Source of the DNA: Natrinema sp. HArc-T2
GTDB taxonomy: Archaea > Halobacteriota > Halobacteria > Halobacteriales > Natrialbaceae
NCBI RefSeq assembly: GCF_041821085.1
Contig: NZ_JBGUAZ010000004.1
Coordinates: 310,001-374,000 of the forward strand
DNA: 64,000 bases
Direction: 5' to 3'
Positions within the stretch are counted from its first letter, which is position 1. Each line of letters opens with the position of its first letter. This document shows, one piece after another, positions 43,057 to 51,179 of this stretch. Below the pieces are notes generated by a model. It searched no databases and had not been told where the DNA came from. It saw nothing but the letters and a program-made list of their open reading frames with translations. The translations under genes and the position numbers were made by a program.

Positions 43057-43983
43057 TCAGACCACGCGGTTGTAGAACTCCTCATCGTCTGCAAGCCGCC
43101 CGACGTTCTCACGGACGATCTCGCCCACGTCTCGGTAGTAGTCCCGCGTGTAGGCCGCAGCGTGTGGCGAGATGATCACCTCGTCCATCCCCCACAGCGG
43201 CGATGAGTCGGGCAACGGTTCCTCCTCGAAGACGTCCAGCGCCGCCCCCGCGAGGTCGCCAGCCTCGAGTGCGTCGATCAAGGCCGGTTCGTCGACGATC
43301 GATCCCCGGGCGACGTTCACGAAGTAGGCATCATCGCGCATAGCATCGAACGCGTCCGCATCGAACAGGTGGTGGGTCTCGTCGGTCAGCGGGACGGTGA
43401 CGATCACGAAGTCGGCGTCGCCGATCGCCTCGAGCAGCCGGTCGTTCGCGTATACCTCGTCGAAGCCGGGGACGGGGTCGCCGGAGCGGCGAACGCCCGT
43501 GACGCGAACCCCAAGCGCGCCAAGCGTCTCCGCGACACCACTCCCGAGGGTTCCGGTCCCGACGACGCAGGCCGTTGACCCCGGGAGCGTAAAGGCCTCG
43601 TCCCACTTGGGGCGCTCCCAGTGGCGCCGTTGCTGATTCGCGACGTAGTCGTCGAGCCGCCGGGAGAACATAAGGAGGTAGCCCGCGACCGTCTCGCCGA
43701 CGGACCGGTCGTGGATGCCCGAACTGTTCGTGAGGATCACGTCGTTGTCCTCGAGGACGGCACGCGGAAATCGATCGAACCCCGCCTGAATCGAGTGGAT
43801 CCAGTCCAACTCGAGAAACGCCTCGCGGTAGACGAGCGTGACGACCGCATCACAGTCGTCGATGTCGTCGTCGACCACCGCGACGTCGATCGGCAGGTCA
43901 GCGAGGAAGGCCGCGAGTTCCGCCGGTGGGAAGACCGCTTCGACCGATTCGTGGACGCCGAGTCGCTCGAGTTCGAATGGCAT
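43057..43983 (-). CDS. D-2-hydroxyacid dehydrogenase (NAD-dependent)
   Basis: 308 residues from ATG 43983; an upstream frame to 44052 is skipped. The NAD-binding domain has VVGTGTLGSGVAETLG, the catalytic Arg in VNVARGSIVDEPAL, the Glu in DVFEEEPLP and the His in ISPHAAAYT. This is the phosphoglycerate-dehydrogenase-like family; the substrate, a 2-keto acid or D-2-hydroxyacid, is not fixed by the sequence. NSSGIHD near residue 88 is in the substrate-binding loop. Confidence 0.9.
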   Translation of the reverse strand: MPFELERLGVHESVEAVFPPAELAAFLADLPIDVAVVDDDIDDCDAVVTLVYREAFLELDWIHSIQAGFDRFPRAVLEDNDVILTNSSGIHDRSVGETVAGYLLMFSRRLDDYVANQQRRHWERPKWDEAFTLPGSTACVVGTGTLGSGVAETLGALGVRVTGVRRSGDPVPGFDEVYANDRLLEAIGDADFVIVTVPLTDETHHLFDADAFDAMRDDAYFVNVARGSIVDEPALIDALEAGDLAGAALDVFEEEPLPDSSPLWGMDEVIISPHAAAYTRDYYRDVGEIVRENVGRLADDEEFYNRVV

Positions 43984-44201
43984 AGCGATAGCTACGATAG
44001 AAACGGGATTGAAGATTTGCCTCCGAGCAGACGGCCAATCAACGGTGGCCATGCGAACAGTGTGTGGCCGCCCGCCGAACGACCGTGACAGTCCTGTTCC
44101 GTAGTCTCATTGGCGCGGAGTGTGCACCCTACAGACCGGTTTTCATTAAAATAACTGGGATCTGACATAGGTATTTACCGTCGATCGTGATACGGAGGAG
44201 T

Positions 44202-44390
44202 ATGGATCCGAACGTAGCGCGACGGTGTCACGTGCTGTTTGGTCTCTCGTTGCTGTTATTGACGATCGGGATCGGCTACTGTGTCGTCGTCGGGACGTGT
44301 CTGGCAGACTTCGCAGTGGTGGTCGCGGGACTGTTCGTCGGGTGGATCGCGTTGTTCTACTGCGTTGGGAACGCCACGATCTGGGGATAG
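44202..44390 (+). CDS. Small two-helix membrane protein
   Basis: 62 residues from ATG 44202, preceded by GGAGGAGT (a good ribosome site four bases from the start). Two hydrophobic segments (residues ~14-32 and ~38-58) with three cysteines. No family recognised. It is flanked by a T/A-rich region at 44140-44180 that may hold the promoter. Confidence 0.6.
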   Translation: MDPNVARRCHVLFGLSLLLLTIGIGYCVVVGTCLADFAVVVAGLFVGWIALFYCVGNATIWG

Positions 44391-44533
44391 AGAGGCCATC
44401 TCGCGCGAACGATCGCACACGACAGACCACCAACGGTGACCAAGGCGATTCACGAAGAATGGCGGCTCGGGGAAAATCCCTCGTCACAAGGGGCTCGGTG
44501 GGGGTAACACTTCGTCACGGCCGCCATGCGACG

Positions 44534-45919
44534 CTACTCCCTCGAGGGGTTTCGATCTGTCGTTTCCCGCTTTGTTGGGTCGCCGTCGTCACACCAGCCC
44601 TCGAGTCCGCGCAGTTCCTCGGCGACGGCCTCGATTTCGCCGGGCTCGAGCGCCCCGCGCTCAGTAATGACCGCGGTCACGCAGTCGGCAGGCGTCACGT
44701 CGAAGGTCGGATTCAACACGTCGAGGGACGCGTCGCCGTCGTAGACCGCGGTTCGGTCGCCGGACTCGAGGTTGACGTCCTCGCGGGTCGAGACCTTGTC
44801 CGTCGCCGCGACGACTGAAACCGGAACCCCCTCACGGGCGGCAGCAATCGCCAGCGCGCGCGTGCCGGTCTTGTTCACCACAGTGCCGTCGGGGAGGACG
44901 GTATCCGCGCCGACCACAACCCGATCGATATCGTCGCGTGCGAGCACGTGCGCGACCGCCGCGTCGGTGTGAACCGTGACGGCGCTGTCGGTCGTCTCCG
45001 CGAGCGTTTCGGCGACAGCGATCCCTTCACAACCAGGTCGCGATTCCGCGACGAACACCCGCGAGGGGGCACCCTGCTGGAGTGCCTCGAGAACGGTCCC
45101 CGACCGCGAGAGGGTCGCGACGCTACCCGTGATGTGGTCGCTCGCGTTGTTCGCGGCGTCCGAATCAGCCGATAGCGCACGGTCGATGTTCGACAGTGCC
45201 GACTCGAGGACTGCTGGTGCATCGCCGTCAGTGCCGTCTGCGTCGGCCATCAGCCGGTTGACCCGATTTCGGAGGACAGCCATCGACGGTCGCGCCTCGA
45301 GCAGTCGACGGGCCAGTTCCGCGAGTTCGTCCCATTCGTCGTCGGGATCCGCGCCGAACTCGCTGCGCTCGGCGACGAGCAGCCCCGCCCGATCGCGCAC
45401 CACCTCGAGTGCGCGTATCGACAGGTATGCAGCGCCGTGTTCGTCGTCGGCCGCGATCGATCGGACGGTGGGGGCGACGCGCTCGTAGGCCGTCCACAGC
45501 TTCGGCACCGTCTCGCGGTCGTCGCCCACGCCCTCGCAGATCGTGGTCGGAGACACCCACTCGGCAGTGTCGTGTTCCTCGCTCAGTTCGAGCTCACGGG
45601 TCTCGCAATCGAATAGATAGGGGTGGACGACCCACTCGCGCACGAGGTCGGTGTCCTCGAACTCGACCGGTCGTCCGGTGCGGACGAGCGAGACGGCATC
45701 GGGCTCGAGGCCGGTTTCTTCGCGGATCTCGACGCGGACCTGGTCGTCGGGCTGGCCCTCCGCGAAGCCGGAGATGCCACCCCACTGGCCGGTGTAGGTT
45801 CCGACTGCATCGCTGCGTCGGAGCAACAGGATCTCGCCACGGTTACGGAGAAACCCGGTGACGACGTGGTCCAGGGCCGCTTCGTCGTCATCAGCATCGC
45901 TCCCTCTCTGTTCGGTCAT
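44534..45919 (-). CDS. Nudix domain fused to an eIF2B-alpha-like domain
   Basis: 461 residues from ATG 45919. Residues 15-155 form a Nudix fold: FLRNRGEILLLRRS, then a Nudix box in which EIREETGL is intact but the leading Gly and mid Glu positions are altered. Residues ~165-450 are eIF2B-alpha/ribose-1,5-bisphosphate-isomerase-like: SGTVLEALQQG, VFVAESRPGCEG, VVGADTVLPDGTVVNKTGT and PTFDVTPADCVTAVITE. The fusion suggests hydrolysis of a nucleotide-sugar-type compound followed by isomerisation of a phosphorylated sugar. Divergent from the phosphoesterase gene. Confidence 0.85.
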   Translation of the reverse strand: MTEQRGSDADDDEAALDHVVTGFLRNRGEILLLRRSDAVGTYTGQWGGISGFAEGQPDDQVRVEIREETGLEPDAVSLVRTGRPVEFEDTDLVREWVVHPYLFDCETRELELSEEHDTAEWVSPTTICEGVGDDRETVPKLWTAYERVAPTVRSIAADDEHGAAYLSIRALEVVRDRAGLLVAERSEFGADPDDEWDELAELARRLLEARPSMAVLRNRVNRLMADADGTDGDAPAVLESALSNIDRALSADSDAANNASDHITGSVATLSRSGTVLEALQQGAPSRVFVAESRPGCEGIAVAETLAETTDSAVTVHTDAAVAHVLARDDIDRVVVGADTVLPDGTVVNKTGTRALAIAAAREGVPVSVVAATDKVSTREDVNLESGDRTAVYDGDASLDVLNPTFDVTPADCVTAVITERGALEPGEIEAVAEELRGLEGWCDDGDPTKRETTDRNPSRE

Positions 45920-45980
45920 ACACTGGGAGACGAGCGCGCGGAGGGAATCGCTTTCGGGACTGGCTGTCGTCGGACCACAT

Positions 45981-46481
45981 ATGTCACGAGTTGCGATCGT
46001 CTCCGACACGCACGTCCCCTCCCGCGAACGCGCCGTCCCCGACTGGGTCGGCGACGAACTCGAGGCGGCTGACCACGCGATCCACGCGGGCGATTTCGAC
46101 TCTCAACGGTCCTATGAGCGGATCGCAGCCCTCGCGAACGGAAACCTGACCGCCATCCGTGGAAACACCGATCCGCCGACACTCGAGCTTCCCCACACCG
46201 ACACGTTCGAGGTCGGCGGGGTGACGTTCGCGGTGACCCACGGAACCGGCTCGCCGGCGGGCTGGCAGCGACGGGTTGTCGAGACCGCGCGCGTCGAAGC
46301 GACCACCGCCGAGCCGGTCGTCGTCGCGGGTCATACCCACGAGGTCGTCGACACGGCTGTCGACGGCGTGCGCGTTCTCAATCCCGGCAGCGCGACCGGT
46401 GCGGCACCTGCCGACCGCGCGACGATGTACGTCGCAACCGTCACGGACGGAGAGCTGGAAGTCGAGTTGCGATCCGGCTAA
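45981..46481 (+). CDS. YfcE/MJ0936-type metallophosphoesterase
   Basis: 166 residues from ATG 45981. Metal ligands: SDTHVPSR (DxH), HAGDFDS (GD), GNTD (GNxD), THGTG and GHTHE (GHxH). It is a cytoplasmic phosphodiesterase of the calcineurin-like superfamily, often with broad activity. The C-terminal LNPGSATG loop is conserved in the family. ATG 45981 follows a short gap after the divergent Nudix fusion. Confidence 0.92.
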   Translation: MSRVAIVSDTHVPSRERAVPDWVGDELEAADHAIHAGDFDSQRSYERIAALANGNLTAIRGNTDPPTLELPHTDTFEVGGVTFAVTHGTGSPAGWQRRVVETARVEATTAEPVVVAGHTHEVVDTAVDGVRVLNPGSATGAAPADRATMYVATVTDGELEVELRSG

Positions 46482-46552
46482 ATCGATCGGGCATCCGACA
46501 CCGATCGGCAGAGTGCGTGAACGCTATCCGTCTCGAGTACCCCTGTGTGACT

Positions 46553-47104
46553 ATGACACAGCGAGTGACGGTATCGCTTGACGACGACTCGGCGACGGCC
46601 CTCGAGACGCTCGTTGCCGAGACGGGGAACGGACAGAGCGAGGTCGTACGGCGCGCCCTCACCTTCTACGCGGCGAACTTCGAGGCGGCGAGTGGGAAGC
46701 CAAGCGACAACTTAGAACAGTACTACCAGATGCTCTCGTCGGGCGAGCACGTCCTGCTTGACATCGACTTCCTGCATGCTTTCCTCACGTACTGCTACGA
46801 CGGCGGTGATCCCGATCCGGCGTTCGTCGAGGCTGCCGACCGCGTCTCAGATTACCACGCCCACGAGTACGCGACCCGGTTCGACGAAGTCGGGGACCTC
46901 CTCGAGTGGCTGTCGTTCTGTGGCTTTCTCGACGTCCGTCAGGAAGGCGACGGGGTTTATCACCTCGTCTTTCCCTCGGAGGCGGTGCGCTGGTTCATGA
47001 CACGATTCATCGAACGCAGCACCGTCGAGTTACCGACGGAGATCAGACTCGAGCAAGGCGTTTCGAAGGTGATCGTGACCGAGGGAGACGAGAACAGGGA
47101 TTGA
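46553..47104 (+). CDS. Ribbon-helix-helix regulator with C-terminal sensor-like domain
   Basis: 183 residues from ATG 46553 (ATG 46517 adds 12). Residues 1-45 are a CopG/NikR-type ribbon-helix-helix DNA-binding domain: QRVTVSLDDDSATALETLV, GQSEVVRRALTFY. The remainder (~55-180) is alpha/beta with several His/Cys/Asp residues (YCYDGGDPDP, YHAHEY, LSFCGF). It is convergent with the cbiMNQO operon, ten bases from its last gene, so control of cobalt or nickel uptake is an attractive role. Metal sensing is inferred from position. Confidence 0.75.
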   Translation: MTQRVTVSLDDDSATALETLVAETGNGQSEVVRRALTFYAANFEAASGKPSDNLEQYYQMLSSGEHVLLDIDFLHAFLTYCYDGGDPDPAFVEAADRVSDYHAHEYATRFDEVGDLLEWLSFCGFLDVRQEGDGVYHLVFPSEAVRWFMTRFIERSTVELPTEIRLEQGVSKVIVTEGDENRD

Positions 47105-47114
47105 CGGCGGCGAG

Positions 47115-47840
47115 TCACTCGGCGGGTGACGCCCACGTCTCGAAGACGTAGTTTCGAAGGCCGTATCGTTCGGCGAGCGCCTGCGAGAAGGTCTCTCCTC
47201 GGTAATCGATGACGCCGTCTTCCAGCACCGTCACCGTATCGGCGACGGTGAGCCCGAAGCCGACGTCGTGGGTCGCGATGATCGGCGTGATCCCGGCGTC
47301 GGTAAGAGACTCGACGAATCTGACTATCGTCCGACACCCATCGCCGTCCAGTCCAGCGGTCGGTTCGTCGAGCAGCACGTACTCGGGTTCCATCGCGAGG
47401 ACGCCGGCCAGCGAGACGCGTTTCTTCTCGCCACCGCTCAGCGTGTTACACAGACGGTCGGTCTGTCCGTCGAGGTCGAACTCCGAGAGGACACGCTCGA
47501 TCCTGTCGGGCTCGTCGATGCCCGCGTTCCGCGGGCCGAACTCGACGTCCTGTTCGACCGTCGGCGCGACGATCTGATCGTCGGGATTTTGAAAGACGAG
47601 TCCAACGCGCATCCGCAGGTCAGCAAGCGAGGCGTCGTCGTATTCGACGGGCTCGCCCCCGACGAACACGGTTCCCGAATCGGGTTCGAACAGGCCGTTG
47701 AAGTGGCGCAACAACGTCGACTTCCCGGCGCCGTTACGACCGAAAATGACCGTCACCTCACCCGTGTGTGCCTCGAAGTTCACGCCATCGAGGACGGGGT
47801 CGTCGCCGTGTCGGAAGTGCAGGTCGTCGGTTTCGATCAT
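47115..47840 (-). CDS. cbiO: ECF cobalt/nickel transporter ATPase
   Basis: 241 residues from ATG 47840, whose ATGA overlaps the cbiQ stop. ABC-type ATPase: Walker [12 protein letters not shown]-loop [10 protein letters not shown], signature LSGGEKKR, Walker [13 protein letters not shown], and the His switch ATHD. It powers the energy-coupling-factor transporter made of CbiM-N-Q-O. Confidence 0.93.
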   Translation of the reverse strand: MIETDDLHFRHGDDPVLDGVNFEAHTGEVTVIFGRNGAGKSTLLRHFNGLFEPDSGTVFVGGEPVEYDDASLADLRMRVGLVFQNPDDQIVAPTVEQDVEFGPRNAGIDEPDRIERVLSEFDLDGQTDRLCNTLSGGEKKRVSLAGVLAMEPEYVLLDEPTAGLDGDGCRTIVRFVESLTDAGITPIIATHDVGFGLTVADTVTVLEDGVIDYRGETFSQALAERYGLRNYVFETWASPAE

Positions 47841-48565
47841 ACGGCCCACCCGGCGATGGCGATCAACGTGAGCACGGCAGCCGCGTAGCCGTGGCCCTGA
47901 CTGGTGGTCCGTGCCATCGGCATCTCACCGTTGTAGTTCCGCGCCAGCATCGCGTCGTTGAGGGTCTCGGCTCGTGACATCGACTTCAAGAACACTGAAA
48001 ACGACAGCAACTTCGCTGTTCGAAACGTCGACCGGCGCGTCCGGAAGCCGAGACGCCCTCTCGCCGCGAACTCGAGGCGGCGGAGTTCGTCGAGCAGGAT
48101 CTGGATGACGCGGTAGGTGAGCAACGAGATTTCGATGACGAACTGTGGACACCGCAGCGATCGCAACGCGACGAACAGTTGCGGGACCGTCGTCGTCACG
48201 ACCAGATAGCCCAGGATCGTCATCGATCCGAACGATCGGAGTCCGGTCGTTATCGACCGGTCGATCCCGGTCGAAGAAATCGAGAGCGGGCCCATGGAGA
48301 CGGCGGTCGGCCCGCTGGTAAACAGCGCGATGAGGACCAGACTCGGGAGCAGAAAGTACACCGGCAGTCGGACCACCTGCAGATAGTCGTGGCCTGTCGC
48401 ATCGATACCGAGTGACACGAAGCAGGCGAGTGCACAGACGTACGCGAGCCGACTGGGAGCGACGAGGAGCAACACCAGTGCGGCAAAGACGAAGTACGCG
48501 TTCAAGCGTCCTTCGATTCGGGAGTTCGCGGTGATCTGAATCTGTTCCAGGCTCGTGTGGTGCAT
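47837..48565 (-). CDS. cbiQ: ECF transporter transmembrane protein CbiQ
   Basis: 242 residues, about five membrane segments plus two cytoplasmic coupling helices near residues 150-200 ([48 protein letters not shown]). The Ala-Arg-Gly / Ala-Arg-x motifs (AARGR, MLARN) bind CbiO. It is the scaffold between the ATPase and CbiMN. Confidence 0.92.
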   Translation of the reverse strand: MHHTSLEQIQITANSRIEGRLNAYFVFAALVLLLVAPSRLAYVCALACFVSLGIDATGHDYLQVVRLPVYFLLPSLVLIALFTSGPTAVSMGPLSISSTGIDRSITTGLRSFGSMTILGYLVVTTTVPQLFVALRSLRCPQFVIEISLLTYRVIQILLDELRRLEFAARGRLGFRTRRSTFRTAKLLSFSVFLKSMSRAETLNDAMLARNYNGEMPMARTTSQGHGYAAAVLTLIAIAGWAV

Positions 48566-48571
48566 GACTCA

Positions 48572-48850
48572 CTACGGCGTCTCAGACGCGGATTGCAGCG
48601 GAGACGTTCGTCCGAGATAGTAGCCGATCAGGAGGCCGCCGATCGCTGCCTGGAGACTGAACAGCAAGCTCTCGATTTCGCCGCTCGGGGGCGTCCAGAG
48701 GCTCTCGAACCACGGGTCGTAATCCGGGGCGACGGAATCGACTTTCTCGCCCGCAGCGCCGTCGGCCCCACCCCATGCACCCGCAGTGGTAAACGAAAAG
48801 AGGACGAGCCCGACCATCAGGAGGCCACCCGCGGCGAGCCACCGATTCAT
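48572..48850 (-). CDS. cbiN: Cobalt transport subunit CbiN
   Basis: 92 residues with membrane segments near the N-terminus (~5-22) and C-terminus (~62-82) separated by an extracellular loop, the layout of CbiN. EKVDSVAPDYDPWFESLWTP is the loop with the family's acidic/aromatic residues. Position between cbiM (ATGA overlap) and cbiQ supports the call. Confidence 0.88.
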   Translation of the reverse strand: MNRWLAAGGLLMVGLVLFSFTTAGAWGGADGAAGEKVDSVAPDYDPWFESLWTPPSGEIESLLFSLQAAIGGLLIGYYLGRTSPLQSASETP

Positions 48851-49509
48851 GCTGTCACCCCAAGCCGGGTTCGGACCGACTCACTCGACATGGAGATGTA
48901 GCCGATCAAGCCAGCCGCGAGTGCGCCTTCGACGACTCCGATCGGGAGCTGCGTCAGCGCGAAGACGCCCAAAAACGTGATCGCGGAATCGAGCACCCCA
49001 CTGAGCCCCGGTTCCGCCGGGAACGCAAGAGCGAGCTGGGTGGACGTGACGACGTACGTCGTCCAGTCGGCGACGAGGGCTGCAGCGAACGTCGCCTTCT
49101 GAAGGTCCGTGTGGGGTTTAACCGAGCGGTAGACGACCCAGCCAAAGAGTGGGCCGATGATCCCCATCGATGCGACGTTCGCACCGAGGGTCGTCAGGCC
49201 GCCGTGACCGAGCAGCAGCGCCTGATACAGCAGAACGATCGTCGAGAGAAACGCGGTGACGGCTGGCCCGAAGAGGACGACCGCAATGCCAGTGCCCGTC
49301 GGATGCGACGTACTCCCGGTAACGGACGGCAGTTTCAGCGCCGACAGCACGAAGATGAACGCCGCAGCGACGGCAATATGAGATTTGTTAACATCCCTTT
49401 CCTTCACTAAACGTGCCGTCTTCAGCATCCCGTAGCCGACGACTGGGGCCGCAATCGCGTACCACGCGAGCGCCCAGACGCCGGGCAGGAACCCTTCCAT
49501 GATGTGCAT
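48847..49509 (-). CDS. cbiM: Cobalt/nickel uptake substrate-binding subunit CbiM
   Basis: 220 residues starting MHIMEGFLPG. The N-terminal amine, His2 and a later His bind the Co2+/Ni2+ ion, so the start at 49509 is functionally fixed. Seven membrane segments; SHPTGTGIAVVLFGP and LLGHGGLTTLGAN are the family motifs. It heads the cbiMNQO operon. The upstream region (49510-49600) has a TTTTAAT box about 40 bases before the start and no recognisable cobalamin riboswitch. Confidence 0.93.
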   Translation of the reverse strand: MHIMEGFLPGVWALAWYAIAAPVVGYGMLKTARLVKERDVNKSHIAVAAAFIFVLSALKLPSVTGSTSHPTGTGIAVVLFGPAVTAFLSTIVLLYQALLLGHGGLTTLGANVASMGIIGPLFGWVVYRSVKPHTDLQKATFAAALVADWTTYVVTSTQLALAFPAEPGLSGVLDSAITFLGVFALTQLPIGVVEGALAAGLIGYISMSSESVRTRLGVTA

Positions 49510-49965
49510 ATGTAATCGCCGTACTCGCAGTTATCTGGCTTCCCCATTAAAACAATTTTGATTGATCTAATACAAGCAGATTTTCTCTCGAGAAGGCGCT
49601 CACTCCCCCGAAATTCAGTGGAGGCACGCGGTTATCGAAGTTCGGCCAGACTGTACAGCAGTGAGCGCACAGCTGATAGGTCCCGTCACTATAGTAACAA
49701 CTGAAACGAGTGACAGACCGATCGCACAACCTCGTTCGATCAGGTGTGCACTGACGTCCAGTGACGACGATAGCTCGTCCGCTGGCGCCACCGAATCGAG
49801 CACTGATTGCAGCGTCCACTAGACCCGGAGCAGAGGAGAACGATCACACGAGTTCATACGAATTCATACGACGATCTCGAGTTCACACTAGGCTGCGTGA
49901 CCGTATGTTCGACTCTTAACAACCCTTTTGAGGAGTTCGGAGAGTGTTGTATGTGAATACGCATC
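49510..49965. other. 456-base gap with operon promoters and repeat copy C
   Basis: On the left are the cbiM promoter signals (AT-rich, 49530-49580). Copy C of the dispersed repeat is at 49688-49772. A direct repeat of TTCATACGA occurs at 49853-49861 and 49863-49871, with a weaker TTCACACTA at 49882, about 95 bases before the transporter gene at 49966. No protein-coding frame is credible here. Confidence 0.65.
49688..49772. repeat. Dispersed ~85-bp repeat, copy C
   Basis: Begins CTATAGTAACAACTGAAAC, has a less perfect first stem (GATCGCAC/GTTCGATC) with one base deleted in the loop, the conserved GATCAGGTGTGCACTGACG and a weaker second stem (CACTG/CAGTG), ending GACGACGATAG against GGCTACTATAG of the full element. 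It is the only copy with both ends still visible and does not overlap a gene. Confidence 0.85.
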
Positions 49966-51171
49966 ATGGGTGTTATTGACCGGCTGAAAGCGATCGGACC
50001 AGGAGCGCTCGTCGCGGCGGCGTTCGTCGGTCCAGGGACGGTAACGACTGCAAGTGTGATCGGAGCAGAGTACGCGTACCTGCTCGTGTGGACGATCGCG
50101 TTCTCGATTCTGGCGACGATCGTCCTCCAGGAGATGAGCGCGCGACTGGGCCTGATTACGCAGGAAGGACTGGGTGAAGCGTTCCGAAACGAGTTCGACA
50201 ATCCGCTCCCGCGGACGATCTCGGTCGCACTCGTCGTGAGCGCGATCGGAATCGGGACGGCAGCGTTCCAGACGGGGAACATCGTCGGCGGTGCCGCCGG
50301 GCTGGCGACGATCACCGGCGTCAGCGAGAACGTCTGGGGCCCGATTATGGGCCTGATCGCCGCCGGACTGCTGTGGACGGGGAACTACAAACTGATCGAA
50401 CGGGTCTTCATCGGCCTCGTCGGCGTCATGGGCGCGGCGTTCCTGCTTAACGCCGTCATGGTCCGACCGGACGTCGGCGCGCTTGCGGGCGGCCTCGTCC
50501 CGACGGTTCCCGACGGCTCGGCGTATCTCATCGCCGGTCTCGTCGGCACCACCGTCGTCGGCTACAACCTGTTCCTGCACGCGAGCACTGTCCAGGAACG
50601 GTGGGACGGCGCAAGCGACCTCGCCGAGTGTCGCGCCGACACGATCGGGATGGTCGTCGTCGGCGGCCTGATAACGACGGCGATCGTCGTCACGGCTGCC
50701 GCGGTCTTTCCCGCGGGAACCGAGATCGACAACGTCGGTGCGATGGCCGATCAGTTAGAGCCCGTCTTCGGCGGCTACGCGCTCACGTTCTTCTCGATCG
50801 GCCTGTTCGCTGCTGGCTTTACCAGCGCGATGAGTGCGCCGCTTGCGGGTGCCTACGCTACCGCCGGCGCGCTCGGCTGGGAACGTGACCTGACATCGAC
50901 GCGATTCCGGGCGATCTGGATGACGATCCTCGGCATCGGCATCGTTTTCTCGGCACTGGACTACAATCCTATCCAGGTGATCGTCTTCGCACAGGTGGCC
51001 AACGGACTCCTGTTGCCGATCCTGGCGGTCTTCCTCATCTACGCGATGAACAACCGCGACCTGCTGGGCGAGTACACGAACACCACCCTCCAGAACGTCC
51101 TCGGCGGGATCGTCACGCTCGTTGTCGTCGGTATTGGCCTCCGAACGCTCTACGACGTTCTCCTCGTCTAA
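49966..51171 (+). CDS. NRAMP-like transporter lacking the DPGN metal motif
   Basis: 401 residues, eleven membrane segments, with the LeuT-type inverted repeat of NRAMP proteins. In TM1 the metal-binding Asp-Pro-Gly-Asn is replaced by GPGT (AAFVGPGTVTTAS), and in TM6 the Met-Pro-His motif by NLFLHAS; only the His-like position remains. The usual Mn2+/Fe2+ site is therefore absent, so the substrate may be another ion or an organic molecule. Eight bases separate it from hyuA, which ties it to the hydantoinase-type pathway downstream. Confidence 0.85.
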   Translation: MGVIDRLKAIGPGALVAAAFVGPGTVTTASVIGAEYAYLLVWTIAFSILATIVLQEMSARLGLITQEGLGEAFRNEFDNPLPRTISVALVVSAIGIGTAAFQTGNIVGGAAGLATITGVSENVWGPIMGLIAAGLLWTGNYKLIERVFIGLVGVMGAAFLLNAVMVRPDVGALAGGLVPTVPDGSAYLIAGLVGTTVVGYNLFLHASTVQERWDGASDLAECRADTIGMVVVGGLITTAIVVTAAAVFPAGTEIDNVGAMADQLEPVFGGYALTFFSIGLFAAGFTSAMSAPLAGAYATAGALGWERDLTSTRFRAIWMTILGIGIVFSALDYNPIQVIVFAQVANGLLLPILAVFLIYAMNNRDLLGEYTNTTLQNVLGGIVTLVVVGIGLRTLYDVLLV

Positions 51172-51179
51172 CGATCTCA

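Noticed and set aside
49510-49620. Cobalamin riboswitch ahead of cbiM
   Set aside because: The region is short, AT-rich and lacks the conserved B12-box sequence; only a TATA-like promoter is visible.
50483-50888. Short plus-strand frames inside the NRAMP-like gene
   Set aside because: They are out-of-frame shadows of the transporter with no domain or start signal.
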